From an uncultured Hyphomicrobiales bacterium (GTDB lineage: Bacteria > Pseudomonadota > Alphaproteobacteria > Rhizobiales > Beijerinckiaceae): DNA of 32,089 bases. Below are positions 20,143-28,700 of this stretch, piece after piece. Made by a program: the position numbers and the translations under genes. How positions within the stretch are numbered: the stretch's first letter is position 1; the number at the start of each line of letters is the position of its first letter. The notes beneath the pieces were generated by a model. It was not told the DNA's origin. It saw only the letters and a list, made by a program, of their open reading frames with translations, and did no database searches. The stretch spans positions 1 to 32,089 of the forward strand of contig CAIUPE010000087.1 in assembly GCA_903900975.1 (NCBI GenBank), given 5' to 3'.

Positions 20143-20208
20143 TTTCCCTTTCGGCCTCGCCGCCAAAGTGTTAGATCATTGGGTCTCAAAGGCCGGTTGA
20201 TCTCTTCC

Positions 20209-20382
20209 ATGTCCCACGCACACTCCCACCACCACCACTCCCATCATCACCATGCGGCTATGCCGAAACATCGGCCAGGAAGCGCTCTATCCTTGATGCG
20301 GTTGTCGGTTTTTGAGCGGCTTTTGGGGGCCAGCCTTTTGGCCGCCTTCCTATGGGTCGCGGTCATCGCGGTGATGCAATAA
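20209..20382 (+). CDS. Histidine-rich single-pass small membrane protein in the znu operon
   Basis: A 57-residue protein with eleven histidines in the first fifteen residues (MSHAHSHHHHSHHHH), a basic linker, and one C-terminal helix (LLGASLLAAFLWVAVIAVM). I know no family name for it. The frame is open from a TTG at 20179, but ATG 20209 is the natural start, though its ribosome site is poor. Its TAA overlaps the znuC ATG by one base (TAATG), so the two genes should be translationally coupled. It is the first gene after the Zur box. Binding or buffering zinc at the membrane next to the transporter is inferred from composition and location only. Confidence 0.72.
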   Translation: MSHAHSHHHHSHHHHAAMPKHRPGSALSLMRLSVFERLLGASLLAAFLWVAVIAVMQ

Positions 20383-21125
20383 TGACCCAAGCCACCGCCA
20401 TCCAACTGCATGATCTGACCCTCGGCTATGACCGGCACCCTGCCGTGCATCATCTCGACGGGTATTTCGAGGTCGGCAGCTTGACCGCCATTATAGGGCC
20501 TAATGGCGCAGGTAAATCAACGCTGCTCAAAGCCCTTGCCGGCACGTTGCAGCCCTTGAGCGGTTCGGTTGCGATGCCGGAGCAAGACATGCGCGTTGCC
20601 TATCTGCCGCAATCGGCTGATATCGATCGCGATTTCCCGATCTCGGTCGAAGATCTGGTCGGCATGGGTTTGTGGCGCAAAACGGGGCCCTTTGGGACAA
20701 TTTCCAAGCAGGACCGCTTAGCCATCGCCCAAGCCCTTGACAGCGTAGGCCTTGCAGGTTTCGAGCACCGCATGGTGGGCACGCTGTCGGGTGGACAAAT
20801 GCAGCGCGTCTTGTTCGCGCGGTTGATGCTGCAAGATGCCGCCATCATCCTGATCGACGAACCTTTTGCCGCCATCGATACCAAAACGGTGCAAGATTTG
20901 ATGCAGCTTGTGCAGCAATGGCACAGCGAAGGGCGCACCATTCTGGCCGTGCTGCACGATATGGGCTTGGTGGCCAAATTCTTCCCCGATTGCCTGATGA
21001 TTGCGCGTGAGCCGGTGGCATGGGGCAAGACCTCCGAAGTGTTGACCGAGGCCCATCTGGCCAAAGCCCGCGCGATGATTGAAGCCCACGACCCCCACGC
21101 CGATTATTGCGAGCGGGCGGCATGA
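20382..21125 (+). CDS. znuC: Zinc ABC transporter, ATP-binding protein
   Basis: A 247-residue ABC ATPase with Walker A GPNGAGKST (39-47), signature LSGGQMQRV (135-143), Walker B IILIDEP with catalytic Glu160, and the switch His in AVLHDMG. It belongs to the ZnuC/MntB branch, which energises uptake of zinc or manganese by cluster A-I binding proteins. The start at ATG 20382 overlaps the stop of the His-rich gene, and its own TGA overlaps the znuB ATG. A His-bearing C-terminus (AHDPHADYCERAA) is present. Zinc rather than manganese is inferred from the Zur box, the COG0523 gene and the ligands of the binding protein. Confidence 0.93.
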   Translation: MTQATAIQLHDLTLGYDRHPAVHHLDGYFEVGSLTAIIGPNGAGKSTLLKALAGTLQPLSGSVAMPEQDMRVAYLPQSADIDRDFPISVEDLVGMGLWRKTGPFGTISKQDRLAIAQALDSVGLAGFEHRMVGTLSGGQMQRVLFARLMLQDAAIILIDEPFAAIDTKTVQDLMQLVQQWHSEGRTILAVLHDMGLVAKFFPDCLMIAREPVAWGKTSEVLTEAHLAKARAMIEAHDPHADYCERAA

Positions 21126-22006
21126 TGGTTATCACTACCCTATATGATCTCACGATCAGCCCTTTTGTCGAATTCGCCTTTATGCGCCGGGCATTGGTGG
21201 GCGCTATCGCGCTATCCCTCGGCGCCGGTCCGATCGGCGTGTTCTTGATGCTGCGTCGCATGAGTCTCGTGGGCGATGCCATGGCGCATGCCATTTTACC
21301 GGGTGCAGCGCTCGGCTATCTCATCGCCGGATTATCACTGGGCTTTATGACGGCAGGCGGATTGATCGCTGGCTTCGTCGTGGCGCTCCTCGCAGGTTTG
21401 GTAACCCGCATCACCGTTTTGAAAGAAGACGCGGCACTCGCTTCCTTCTACCTTATCTCGCTCGCAGGCGGCGTTGTATTAGTGTCGCTGCGCGGATCGA
21501 ATGTCGATTTGCTCCACGTGCTCTTCGGCTCGGTTTTAGCGTTGGATGATCCGACCCTGCTGCTTTTAGCCGCCACCGCCACCATCAGTCTGGCTGCCTT
21601 GGCGGTGCTCTATCGTCCGCTGGTGCTGGAATGCGTCGACCCGCTCTTTTTGCGCACCGTCAGCCAAAGCGGAAGTGCGACCCATCTCGGCTTTCTCGCA
21701 TTGGTTGTGCTCAACCTCGTCGCAGGTTTTCACGCGCTCGGGACACTGCTCTCGGTCGGCCTGATGATGCTGCCCGCCTTTGCCGCCCGCTTCTGGAGCA
21801 CGACGATTGAGGGCATGATCGGATGCGCAACCGGCATCGGAATTAGCTCAAGTGCGATCGGTATTATCGTATCCTATCATTTAAGTACTCCAACTGGCCC
21901 CACGATTATCTTAACCGCTGGTGTTATGTATCTCATCTCCCTTCTTATCGGGCTCAAAAATGGCCTTTTGCTCCGCCTGATCCCACGCAAACATTTTGCC
22001 GCATGA
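21122..22006 (+). CDS. znuB: Zinc ABC transporter, permease
   Basis: A 294-residue integral membrane protein of the ABC-3 family with about eight or nine hydrophobic helices. Conserved stretches are FMRRALVGAIALSLGAGPIGVFLMLRRMSLVGDAMAHAILPG near the N-terminus and LVVLNLVAGFHALGTLLSVGLMMLPAFAARFW (about 195-226), the latter being the loop that contacts the ATPase. ATG 21122 overlaps the znuC stop (ATGA), and its own end overlaps the znuA start by four bases. All indicate one tightly coupled operon. Confidence 0.93.
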   Translation: MMVITTLYDLTISPFVEFAFMRRALVGAIALSLGAGPIGVFLMLRRMSLVGDAMAHAILPGAALGYLIAGLSLGFMTAGGLIAGFVVALLAGLVTRITVLKEDAALASFYLISLAGGVVLVSLRGSNVDLLHVLFGSVLALDDPTLLLLAATATISLAALAVLYRPLVLECVDPLFLRTVSQSGSATHLGFLALVVLNLVAGFHALGTLLSVGLMMLPAFAARFWSTTIEGMIGCATGIGISSSAIGIIVSYHLSTPTGPTIILTAGVMYLISLLIGLKNGLLLRLIPRKHFAA

Positions 22007-22890
22007 TGATACGTTTTCTCCTCGTCATAGGGCTGATTTCAGCAGGATGGCTTGAACCGCTACAAGCCGCCGAGCCCCTCCGCGTCGTGGCAAGCTTCTC
22101 GATTTTGGGCGACATCGTGAAACAAATCGGCGGGGAACGGGTGGTGGTAGACACCCTCGTCGGCCCCGAAGAAGACGCCCATATTTTTGATCCCGCGCCC
22201 AAAGATGCAGCCCGGATCTCAGCTGCAAATCTATTAATTATCAATGGTTTAGGCTTTGAAGGCTGGATTGATCGCTTGATCAAAGCTTCGGGTGGATCGC
22301 CTCATCTCGTTGTTGCTTCCGAGGGCGTAATGTCCCGGCGCGCTATCATCGACGGTAGCAACATCGTGGATCCACACGCCTGGCAGGACGTCAGCAATGT
22401 CCGGCTTTATGCCCAAAACATCGAGAAAGCACTGATTTCGATCGATCCTGAAGGCGAAAACACCTATAAAAGCCAATTATCGCGTTACGATGCCGATCTC
22501 GGAACCCTTGATCGCGATATAAAGGCAGCCCTTGCTGCCATTCCGCCAGATCGCCGCAAAATTGTTACCACCCATGATGCTTTTGGCTATTTTTCCCGCG
22601 CTTATGGGGTCGAAATGATGGCACCACAAGGTGTTTCAACAGAATCCGAGCCCTCCGCCAAAGATGTCGCCCGCATCATCCGGCAGGTAAAAGCGGACCA
22701 CATCCCCGCCGTTTTCCTCGAAAACATCTCGGACCCGCGATTAGCGCAAAGAATTGCTTCCGAAGCTGGAGCCAAAATGGGCGGAAAACTCTATTCCGAT
22801 GCACTTTCTCGCGAAAAGGAGCCGGCAGGGACTTACATCGCGATGATGAAAACCAATATAAGGGAAATGACCAAGGCGTTGATGCCGTAA
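22003..22890 (+). CDS. znuA: Zinc ABC transporter, periplasmic binding protein
   Basis: A 295-residue cluster A-I solute-binding protein with a signal peptide (cleavage near residues 22-24, after LQA). Probable metal ligands are His60 (EDAHIFDP), His125 (DPHAWQD), His191 (TTHDAFGYF) and Asp266 (YSDAL). The third ligand is His, as in zinc-type members, where manganese binders have Glu. The charged His-rich loop of many ZnuA proteins is absent; histidine-rich stretches are instead found in the small protein at 20209-20382 and in the NicO loop. It captures metal in the periplasm for ZnuB-ZnuC. No lipoprotein cysteine is seen. Confidence 0.92.
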   Translation: MMIRFLLVIGLISAGWLEPLQAAEPLRVVASFSILGDIVKQIGGERVVVDTLVGPEEDAHIFDPAPKDAARISAANLLIINGLGFEGWIDRLIKASGGSPHLVVASEGVMSRRAIIDGSNIVDPHAWQDVSNVRLYAQNIEKALISIDPEGENTYKSQLSRYDADLGTLDRDIKAALAAIPPDRRKIVTTHDAFGYFSRAYGVEMMAPQGVSTESEPSAKDVARIIRQVKADHIPAVFLENISDPRLAQRIASEAGAKMGGKLYSDALSREKEPAGTYIAMMKTNIREMTKALMP

Positions 22891-22925
22891 CCCGGCCCGC
22901 CAAACCTTTCCGCCCGGAGAACCAC

Positions 22926-23885
22926 ATGTCCGAAAAAATTCCCGTCACCGTGCTCACCGGCTATCTCGGCGCGGGCAAGACAACCCTCTTAAATCGCATC
23001 CTCACTGAGCCGCATGGCAAGAAATTTGCCGTTATTGTCAATGAGTTCGGGGAAATCGGCATCGACAATGACCTCGTGGTCGGCGCCGATGAAGAAGTGT
23101 TCGAAATGAACAATGGCTGCATTTGCTGCACGGTGCGTGGTGATTTGATCCGCATCATCGAAGGCTTGATGAAGCGGAAGGGCAAGTTCGACGCCATCAT
23201 CGTGGAAACCACCGGCTTAGCCGACCCCGCCCCCGTCGCCCAGACCTTTTTCGTCGACGAAGACGTATCCGCCCGCGCGCGGCTTGATGCCGTGATCACG
23301 GTTGTCGATGCAAGGTGGCTGAAGGATCAGCTTAAAGACGCTCCGGAAGTTAAAAATCAGATCGCCTTTGCTGACGTTATCGTGCTCAACAAGATTGATC
23401 TTGTCAGTGAGGAAGAACTCGCAGAAGTCGAGAAAAGCATTCGCGCCATCAATGCTTATGCCACCATCCACAAGACGACGCGTTCGGCGGTATCACTTGA
23501 TGCGGTGCTCGGCAAAAATGCGTTTGATCTTGATCGTATTCTCGATATCGCACCCGAATTCCTCGAAGACGTGCATGTTCATCACGATGATACGATGCAA
23601 TCGGTCGCCCTTACCCTGTCTGGCGAAATCGATCCTGAAAAATTCATGCCGTGGATCAACGAGTTCACGCAGGCTGAGGGGCCGAACATCCTCCGCTGCA
23701 AGGGAATTCTCGCTTTTAAAGACGAACCCAAGCGCTTCGTATTCCAAGGCGTTCACATGATTTTGGACGGCGATCTGCAGCGTGAATGGAAGCCTGACGA
23801 AGTGCGACAATCCAAAATGGTGTTTATCGGCCATAACCTAAACCGCGCGGCCATCGAGAAAGCCGTCGAGGCGTGCCGCGTATGA
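22926..23885 (+). CDS. COG0523 (CobW/ZagA-like) GTPase, zinc-responsive metallochaperone
   Basis: A 319-residue G3E GTPase. Walker A GYLGAGKTT is at 12-20, the metal-binding CxCC motif is C65-I-C67-C68 within NNGCICC, ETTGLADP (94-101) is the switch region, and NKIDL gives guanine specificity. A C-terminal CobW_C domain follows a DVHVHHDD histidine patch (about 218-225). Zur-regulated members deliver zinc to essential enzymes under limitation (ZagA, ZigA, ZNG1), and its place at the end of a Zur-preceded znu operon supports that role here rather than cobalamin synthesis. It starts 35 bases after znuA and overlaps the next gene by four bases. Confidence 0.9.
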   Translation: MSEKIPVTVLTGYLGAGKTTLLNRILTEPHGKKFAVIVNEFGEIGIDNDLVVGADEEVFEMNNGCICCTVRGDLIRIIEGLMKRKGKFDAIIVETTGLADPAPVAQTFFVDEDVSARARLDAVITVVDARWLKDQLKDAPEVKNQIAFADVIVLNKIDLVSEEELAEVEKSIRAINAYATIHKTTRSAVSLDAVLGKNAFDLDRILDIAPEFLEDVHVHHDDTMQSVALTLSGEIDPEKFMPWINEFTQAEGPNILRCKGILAFKDEPKRFVFQGVHMILDGDLQREWKPDEVRQSKMVFIGHNLNRAAIEKAVEACRV

Positions 23886-24877
23886 GCGATACGCAGGAAT
23901 CGCTCACCCAACGCGTGGAGCCGCTAAAAGCAGGCTTCCACGTCATTGCGGCGCGCTTTATCGGCGACGAGCCAGCCCTCGTTTTAGCCGATGGCGCGGT
24001 CGTCATCGGCTCTCGGGACACCCGATTTCACCCACATGGCGATGCGGCCATTCTCGTATCGGCTTTAGATGACACCATTCAGTTGACCGGCGGCGACGAC
24101 GGTAAAATCATGGCTACCCAAGCGGATGGCAGCACCACCCTTTTGGGCGATGAAAATGGCCGTTGGATCGACGCCGTAGCCATCGGCCCTTCGGGTGCTG
24201 TTGCATGGTCTACCGGCAAAAAAGTCGTTGCACGCGATGGGAAAGGCGGGTTGAAAGAATGGTTAGCGCCTACGACCGCACAAGGCCTTGCCTTCGCCCC
24301 GAAGGGCTACCGGCTGGCTATCAGCCATTATAACGGTGCGAGCCTCTGGTTCCCAAATACCGAAGGCAAGCCCGAAATACGCGAATGGAAGGGCTCGCAT
24401 CTTGATGTGACCTTCTCGCCCGACGGCCGTTTTCTTGTCACTTCGATGCAGGAAAACACCCTGCATGGCTGGCGCTTGGCTGATGGAAAAGACATGCGCA
24501 TGTCCGGCTATCCATCCAAGACCCGCAGCTTTTCCTGGTCGCATGACGGCAATTGGCTTGCAACTTCAGGTGCCGATGCGGCCATTATTTGGCCATTTAA
24601 GGAAAAAGACGGCCCAATGGGCAAAGCGCCGCGCGAATGCGGCGTTCGGCACTCGAAAGTCAGCACCGTAGCGTTTCATCCGCGCGCGTTGGTGGTGGCC
24701 ATTGGGTATGAGGACAGTTGTATTTTGCTCTGTCGCTTAACTGACGGTGCCGAATTGTTGGTGCGCCCAGCCAAGCAAGAAGATGGTCGGGTTACATCGA
24801 TGGGCTGGTGCAAAACCGGCAATCGGATGATTTTTGGAACCGAAGAAGGCGTAGCAGGCGTGCTGACGCTGCCGTGA
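23882..24877 (+). CDS. WD40-repeat protein coupled to the COG0523 GTPase
   Basis: A 331-residue protein built of WD40-like beta-propeller blades. The clearest repeats are LDVTFSPDGRFLVTSMQENTLHGWRL, SFSWSHDGNWLATSGADAAIIWPF and VSTVAFHPRALVVAIGYEDSCILLCRL. No enzyme motif, signal peptide or membrane helix is visible, so it is likely a cytoplasmic scaffold. The ATG at 23882 overlaps the GTPase stop (ATGA), giving strict translational coupling and hence probably a shared function with it. I recall the same gene pair in other Hyphomicrobiales. Its partner proteins are unknown. It ends 24 bases before the convergent hss stop. Confidence 0.85.
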   Translation: MSDTQESLTQRVEPLKAGFHVIAARFIGDEPALVLADGAVVIGSRDTRFHPHGDAAILVSALDDTIQLTGGDDGKIMATQADGSTTLLGDENGRWIDAVAIGPSGAVAWSTGKKVVARDGKGGLKEWLAPTTAQGLAFAPKGYRLAISHYNGASLWFPNTEGKPEIREWKGSHLDVTFSPDGRFLVTSMQENTLHGWRLADGKDMRMSGYPSKTRSFSWSHDGNWLATSGADAAIIWPFKEKDGPMGKAPRECGVRHSKVSTVAFHPRALVVAIGYEDSCILLCRLTDGAELLVRPAKQEDGRVTSMGWCKTGNRMIFGTEEGVAGVLTLP

Positions 24878-24901
24878 TGGCAGCGTCCGTAAACCCGAGC
24901 C

Positions 24902-26344
24902 TTAGCGGACCAAAATATTCTTAAACTGCCAAGGGTCAGACGCATCAATATCTTCTGGGAACAGGCCCGGCCGCCCCTTTAGCGGCGTCCAATCGGTATA
25001 ATGCCCTTCAACAGATCCGAGATACGGCATCTGCACCTCAAGGCAACGGCGGAAATCGATATCGTCCGCCTCGACAATACCAGCTTCCGGATTCTCCAGC
25101 GCCCAAACCATGCCCGCAAGCACAGCGGAGGTTACCTGCATGCCGGTTGCATTTTGATAGGGCGCAAGCGCGCGCGTTTCTTCAATCGACAGGCGCGACC
25201 CGAACCAATAGGCATTTTTGGCGTGGCCATAGAGCAACACGCCCAATTCATCGACGCCATCTACGATCTCGTTTTCGTCCAAAATTTTCCATTCAGGCTG
25301 GCGTTGGCCCTCCTGCCCGAACATCTCATGCAATGACAGCACCGCATCATCACACGGATGATAGGCATAATGGCAGGTAGGGCGGTAAACCGCCTTGCCG
25401 CTCGCATCATGCACGGTCAGATAGTCCGCAATCGAAATGGCTTCATTGTGGGTAACGAGAAAGCCGAATTGAGCTCCGGGCGTAGGCGTCCAGGAGCGGA
25501 CGCGGGTATTGGCGCCGGGCTGCAGCAGATAGATTGCCGACTGGCATCCCGTGGCGTGGGTGCGGCCATTCTCGGGCATCCAGTTTTCATGGCTTCCCCA
25601 ACCAAGCTCAGCAGGCTGCAAGCCTTCGGAAATAAAGCCTTCAACCGACCACGTATTGACAAACATACCGCGTTTTTTAGGCGTGTTCGCACGTTGTGTG
25701 TCGCGTTCGGCAATATGAATGCCTTTAACACCCAAATGTTGTGCCAAAGCAGCCCATTCCGCCTTTGTTTGCGGCTCGGCTCCCGAAAGGCCCATATCAT
25801 TTTGCAGATTGAGCAAAGCCTGTTTGACGAACCAGGACACCATACCGGGATTAGCGCCGCAGCACGAAACAGCCGTCGGACCGCCAGGCGAACGGCGACG
25901 AAGGTCGAGAATGACCTCGCGAAGGGCGTAGTTCGAGCGATCTGCGGGGCCCTTCGAGGAGTCAAAATAAAAGCCGAGCCACGGCTCTGCTACGGTGTCG
26001 ATATATAGCGCACCCAAAAACCGCGCCAAATCCATAATGTCATGCGATGACGTATCGACGGAAAGGTTGATGCAGAAGCCCTGCCCGCCTCCCACCGTTA
26101 ACAGCGGCGAGAGAAGGTCGCGATAATTCTCACGCGTCACCGCTGACTGAACAAACCGGATCCCGCGTTCGTCCAGCAGGTTCCGATCAGCATCGGAAGG
26201 ATCAATTACAACAAGACGCTTGGCATCAAAATCAATATGGCGTTCGAGCAAAGGCAAGATGCCGCGTCCGATTGAGCCGAAGCCAATCAGCACAATCGGG
26301 CCGTCAACACGAGCTAACTTCATATTCTTGACCAAAATAGACAC
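24902..26344 (-). CDS. hss: Homospermidine synthase
   Basis: A 480-residue NAD-dependent enzyme of the bacterial homospermidine synthase family. The dinucleotide fold is at the N-terminus (IVLIGFGSIGRGILPLLERH, about residues 17-36). Family blocks follow: INLSVDTSSHDIM, LYIDTVAEPWLGFY, CCGANPGMVSWFVKQALL, GWGSHENWMP, and TCHYAYHPCDDAVLSLHEM. It joins two putrescines to make homospermidine, the main triamine of many rhizobia. Start choice is uncertain: GTG 26344 is almost on top of GGAGAGG, so the in-frame TTG three codons later, properly spaced from it, may be the true start. It is the last gene of the polyamine operon. Confidence 0.94.
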   Translation of the reverse strand: MSILVKNMKLARVDGPIVLIGFGSIGRGILPLLERHIDFDAKRLVVIDPSDADRNLLDERGIRFVQSAVTRENYRDLLSPLLTVGGGQGFCINLSVDTSSHDIMDLARFLGALYIDTVAEPWLGFYFDSSKGPADRSNYALREVILDLRRRSPGGPTAVSCCGANPGMVSWFVKQALLNLQNDMGLSGAEPQTKAEWAALAQHLGVKGIHIAERDTQRANTPKKRGMFVNTWSVEGFISEGLQPAELGWGSHENWMPENGRTHATGCQSAIYLLQPGANTRVRSWTPTPGAQFGFLVTHNEAISIADYLTVHDASGKAVYRPTCHYAYHPCDDAVLSLHEMFGQEGQRQPEWKILDENEIVDGVDELGVLLYGHAKNAYWFGSRLSIEETRALAPYQNATGMQVTSAVLAGMVWALENPEAGIVEADDIDFRRCLEVQMPYLGSVEGHYTDWTPLKGRPGLFPEDIDASDPWQFKNILVR

Positions 26345-26429
26345 CTCTCCGGCGGATAACGGCCCGATAAATCGATCCGGCCCGTCACCATTATTTCTTC
26401 ATGAATCCAGCCAGAATGGCCCTTTAATT

Positions 26430-26990
26430 CTACGCTGCGTCGCGCAATCCTGCGATCTCGACCTGAATGTCGGCCAAAGCCGCATCCTGACGAGCCCATG
26501 CACCGGTTGCTTTGACGGGACCAAAGGCACGAGAAAGCGACGAAGCTTTCAATTCAAGCGCCAGAAACCGTTCCCGCTCAACAGGTCCCGGCATCCAGAG
26601 GCCATCGGTCAACGCAGCTGAAAAGCCAAAACGGTTATAATAAAGCGCATCGCCTACCAGCAAAACAGCTGAATAGCCTGCAAGCGAGGCCCGATTGAGG
26701 GCTGCTCGCATCAAGCGCCCGCCAATGCCCATCGAATGATAGGCCTTGGCAATGGCCAATGGACCCAGCACTAGCGCGTCACGAACGCCGCCCGCATTGA
26801 TGTGCCAAAGCCGCACTGTGCCAACGATTTCACCGTCAATTTCAGCAACAAGCGCAAGCCCTTGGGCAGGCAAACGGCCGGCCCGCAAACGCTCGCAGGT
26901 TTTCTCAAACCGCTCGACGCCAAATACGTCGTCCAGCAGTGCTTCCCGAGCCGAGACATCGGCTGCATTTTCTTCACGGATCGTGATCAT
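26430..26990 (-). CDS. GNAT family N-acetyltransferase
   Basis: A 186-residue YhbS-like acetyltransferase. The acetyl-CoA-binding region is LGPLAIAKAYHSMGIGGRLMRAALNRA (about 78-104), with the Q/R-x-x-G-x-G/A loop in the form HSMGIGG. LVGDALYYNRFGFS follows, typical of the fold's last strands. AAGGAG lies seven bases before the ATG. It sits between ornithine decarboxylase and homospermidine synthase on the same strand, an arrangement I recall from other Hyphomicrobiales. A polyamine or related amine substrate is therefore plausible, but nothing in the sequence proves it. Confidence 0.87.
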   Translation of the reverse strand: MITIREENAADVSAREALLDDVFGVERFEKTCERLRAGRLPAQGLALVAEIDGEIVGTVRLWHINAGGVRDALVLGPLAIAKAYHSMGIGGRLMRAALNRASLAGYSAVLLVGDALYYNRFGFSAALTDGLWMPGPVERERFLALELKASSLSRAFGPVKATGAWARQDAALADIQVEIAGLRDAA

Positions 26991-27060
26991 GTCCGAACTC
27001 CTTACCCGGCGCTTGATGCCCGGGCCGTTCCGATTGTCGAAAGTGGGTGACAGAAGGACA

Positions 27061-27083
27061 GCTCTGGCGAAACCCGCCAGAGC
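27061..27083. terminator. Strong hairpin between ornithine decarboxylase and GNAT genes
   Basis: A perfect 9-bp stem, GCTCTGGCG (27061-27069) with CGCCAGAGC (27075-27083), loop AAACC. A second short stem, GGCGC-CTGA-GCGCC, lies next to it (about 27093-27106). There is no U-run on the minus strand after either stem, so it may be an RNA-processing or stabilising structure within the operon rather than a full terminator. Confidence 0.45.
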
Positions 27084-27109
27084 TTGAGGATTGGCGCCTG
27101 AGCGCCGTT

Positions 27110-28240
27110 TCAGATCGTGTACGATCGGAGTGGGGGGAAACCGTTGAAGGCAACGGCCGAATAGGTGGTCGTATAAGCGCCCGTACCCTCAATCAGCACC
27201 TTATCGCCGATCTGGAGGGAAACGGGGAGCATATAGGGAACCTTTTCATACAGCACGTCAGCCGAATCACATGTTGGACCGGCCAGCACACATGGTGCCA
27301 TCTCGGAGCCATCATGACGGGTGCGGATCGGATAGCGGATCGACTCATCCATCGTCTCGGCCAAGCCTCCGAATTTACCGATATCGAGATAGACCCAACG
27401 CACTTCATCATCGTCTGATTTCTTTGAAATCAGTACAACTTCCGACTCGATGATGCCTGCATCACCAACCATGCCACGACCCGGCTCGATGATGGTTTCG
27501 GGCATCTGATTGCCGAAATGCTTCACAAGGCCACGGAAAATCGCTTCGCCGTAGCTCTCAACACCGGGAACTGGCTTCAAATATTTCGCCGGAAAACCAC
27601 CGCCGAGATTGACCATGGAGAGCTGCATCCCGCGCTCTGCGCATTCGCGGAAAATGGCCGAGGCCGAGCCAAGCGCTTGATCCCAAGCCTCGACGTTGCC
27701 CTGCTGCGAGCCGACATGAAACGATACGCCATAGGCCTCTAGACCTAGTCGGTGAGCATGTTCGAGTACATCCGCAGCCATTTCAGGTACACAGCCGAAC
27801 TTTCTCGATAAAGGCCATTCAGCACCCGCGCCATCGCACAAAATGCGGCAGAACACGCGCGCTTCAGGAGCAGCACGGGCCACCTTATCCACCTCAGCCA
27901 CACAATCGACGGCAAAGAGACGCACGCCAAGCGTGTAGGCCGTGGCGATGTCACGCTCTTTCTTGATCGTGTTGCCAAACGAGATGCGGTCAGCCGTTGC
28001 ACCGGCTGCAAGCGCCATTTCGATTTCAACAACCGAGGCCGTATCGAAGCTCGAACCGAGCGAGGCGAGCAAGCGCAGCACAGCCGGATCAGGATTAGCC
28101 TTCACCGCGTAATAAACGCTGGTATCGGGCAAAGCGTGGGCAAAGGTGCGGTAATTATCGCGAACGACGTCGAGATCAACAACAACGCAAGGACCATCCT
28201 CACGGCGGGTGCGCAGAAATTCACGGATGCGTGCGGTCAT
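27110..28240 (-). CDS. Ornithine decarboxylase (alanine-racemase-fold type)
   Basis: A 376-residue fold type III PLP decarboxylase. The Schiff-base lysine is Lys47 in VYYAVKANPDP. Then come SSFDTASVVEIEMAL, SFGNTIK, SRKFGC, VSFHVGSQQ, NLGGGFPAKY, the PLP-phosphate-binding EPGRGMVGDAG and the C-terminal catalytic Cys motif GPTCDSADVLYE. It makes putrescine from ornithine; some rhizobial homologues also accept lysine. The frame is open to 28309, but ATG 28240 has GAGGGAG upstream and gives the usual size. A hairpin GAAGCC-GCTA-GGCTTC (28260-28275) sits directly before the ribosome site, at the end of a long speF-type leader. It heads the odc-GNAT-hss operon. Confidence 0.93.
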   Translation of the reverse strand: MTARIREFLRTRREDGPCVVVDLDVVRDNYRTFAHALPDTSVYYAVKANPDPAVLRLLASLGSSFDTASVVEIEMALAAGATADRISFGNTIKKERDIATAYTLGVRLFAVDCVAEVDKVARAAPEARVFCRILCDGAGAEWPLSRKFGCVPEMAADVLEHAHRLGLEAYGVSFHVGSQQGNVEAWDQALGSASAIFRECAERGMQLSMVNLGGGFPAKYLKPVPGVESYGEAIFRGLVKHFGNQMPETIIEPGRGMVGDAGIIESEVVLISKKSDDDEVRWVYLDIGKFGGLAETMDESIRYPIRTRHDGSEMAPCVLAGPTCDSADVLYEKVPYMLPVSLQIGDKVLIEGTGAYTTTYSAVAFNGFPPLRSYTI

Positions 28241-28700
28241 GGCACGAACTCCCTCAATCGAAGCCGCTAGGCTTCCTATTACAGAACATCGGCGTACAGT
28301 TTCCCGCACCGGCGCGTTGGAAACGCCAGAGGGGTTAGGTCAACCGCGTGAACTGCCTTAGATTGGAAGGGAAAACCCCGCCGCACTGTTGGCAAGATGG
28401 ACAAGCCTCTTCGGGTTCTCTGCCTTTGGAGGGCAGAGAGAGACGAAAAAGCCCGATCCGTCGTTGCTTTAAGTCGCGTCCCTCGGGGAGAACGAGGTAC
28501 GCCGGTTTCGCCTCCGGCTGCCGGTTGATTATCGAATTCGTCGAGAAGACTGACGAACCCGGGCGGCTGTCCGGCCTCTTGTCCGGATGCCCACCAACCG
28601 ACACACGACCACAGGCACGTGCGAAATTGGGCAAGGCCGGAAATAGGGGCATTACCCCCCCATTGCAAGTGTTTTTTTCGTCATAATTTATGTGACAAAA
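28241..28700 (-). promoter_or_regulatory. speF-type leader RNA of the ornithine decarboxylase operon
   Basis: The gene is preceded by a long leader rich in stems on the minus strand: CTCTGCC...GGCAGAG (about 28423-28440), a CCCGA...TCGGG stem followed by CTTTTT (28445-28490), the TCCGGACAAGAGGCCGGA palindrome (about 28569-28588) and the hairpin at 28260-28275. Its position and structure fit the 'speF' motif, found by comparative genomics upstream of ornithine decarboxylase genes in alphaproteobacteria. I assign it from context and partial sequence memory, not from an alignment. Two minus-strand frames stay open across it (28335-28784 and 28279-28668), which may point to a translated leader peptide. 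Its exact limits are unknown. Confidence 0.62.
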
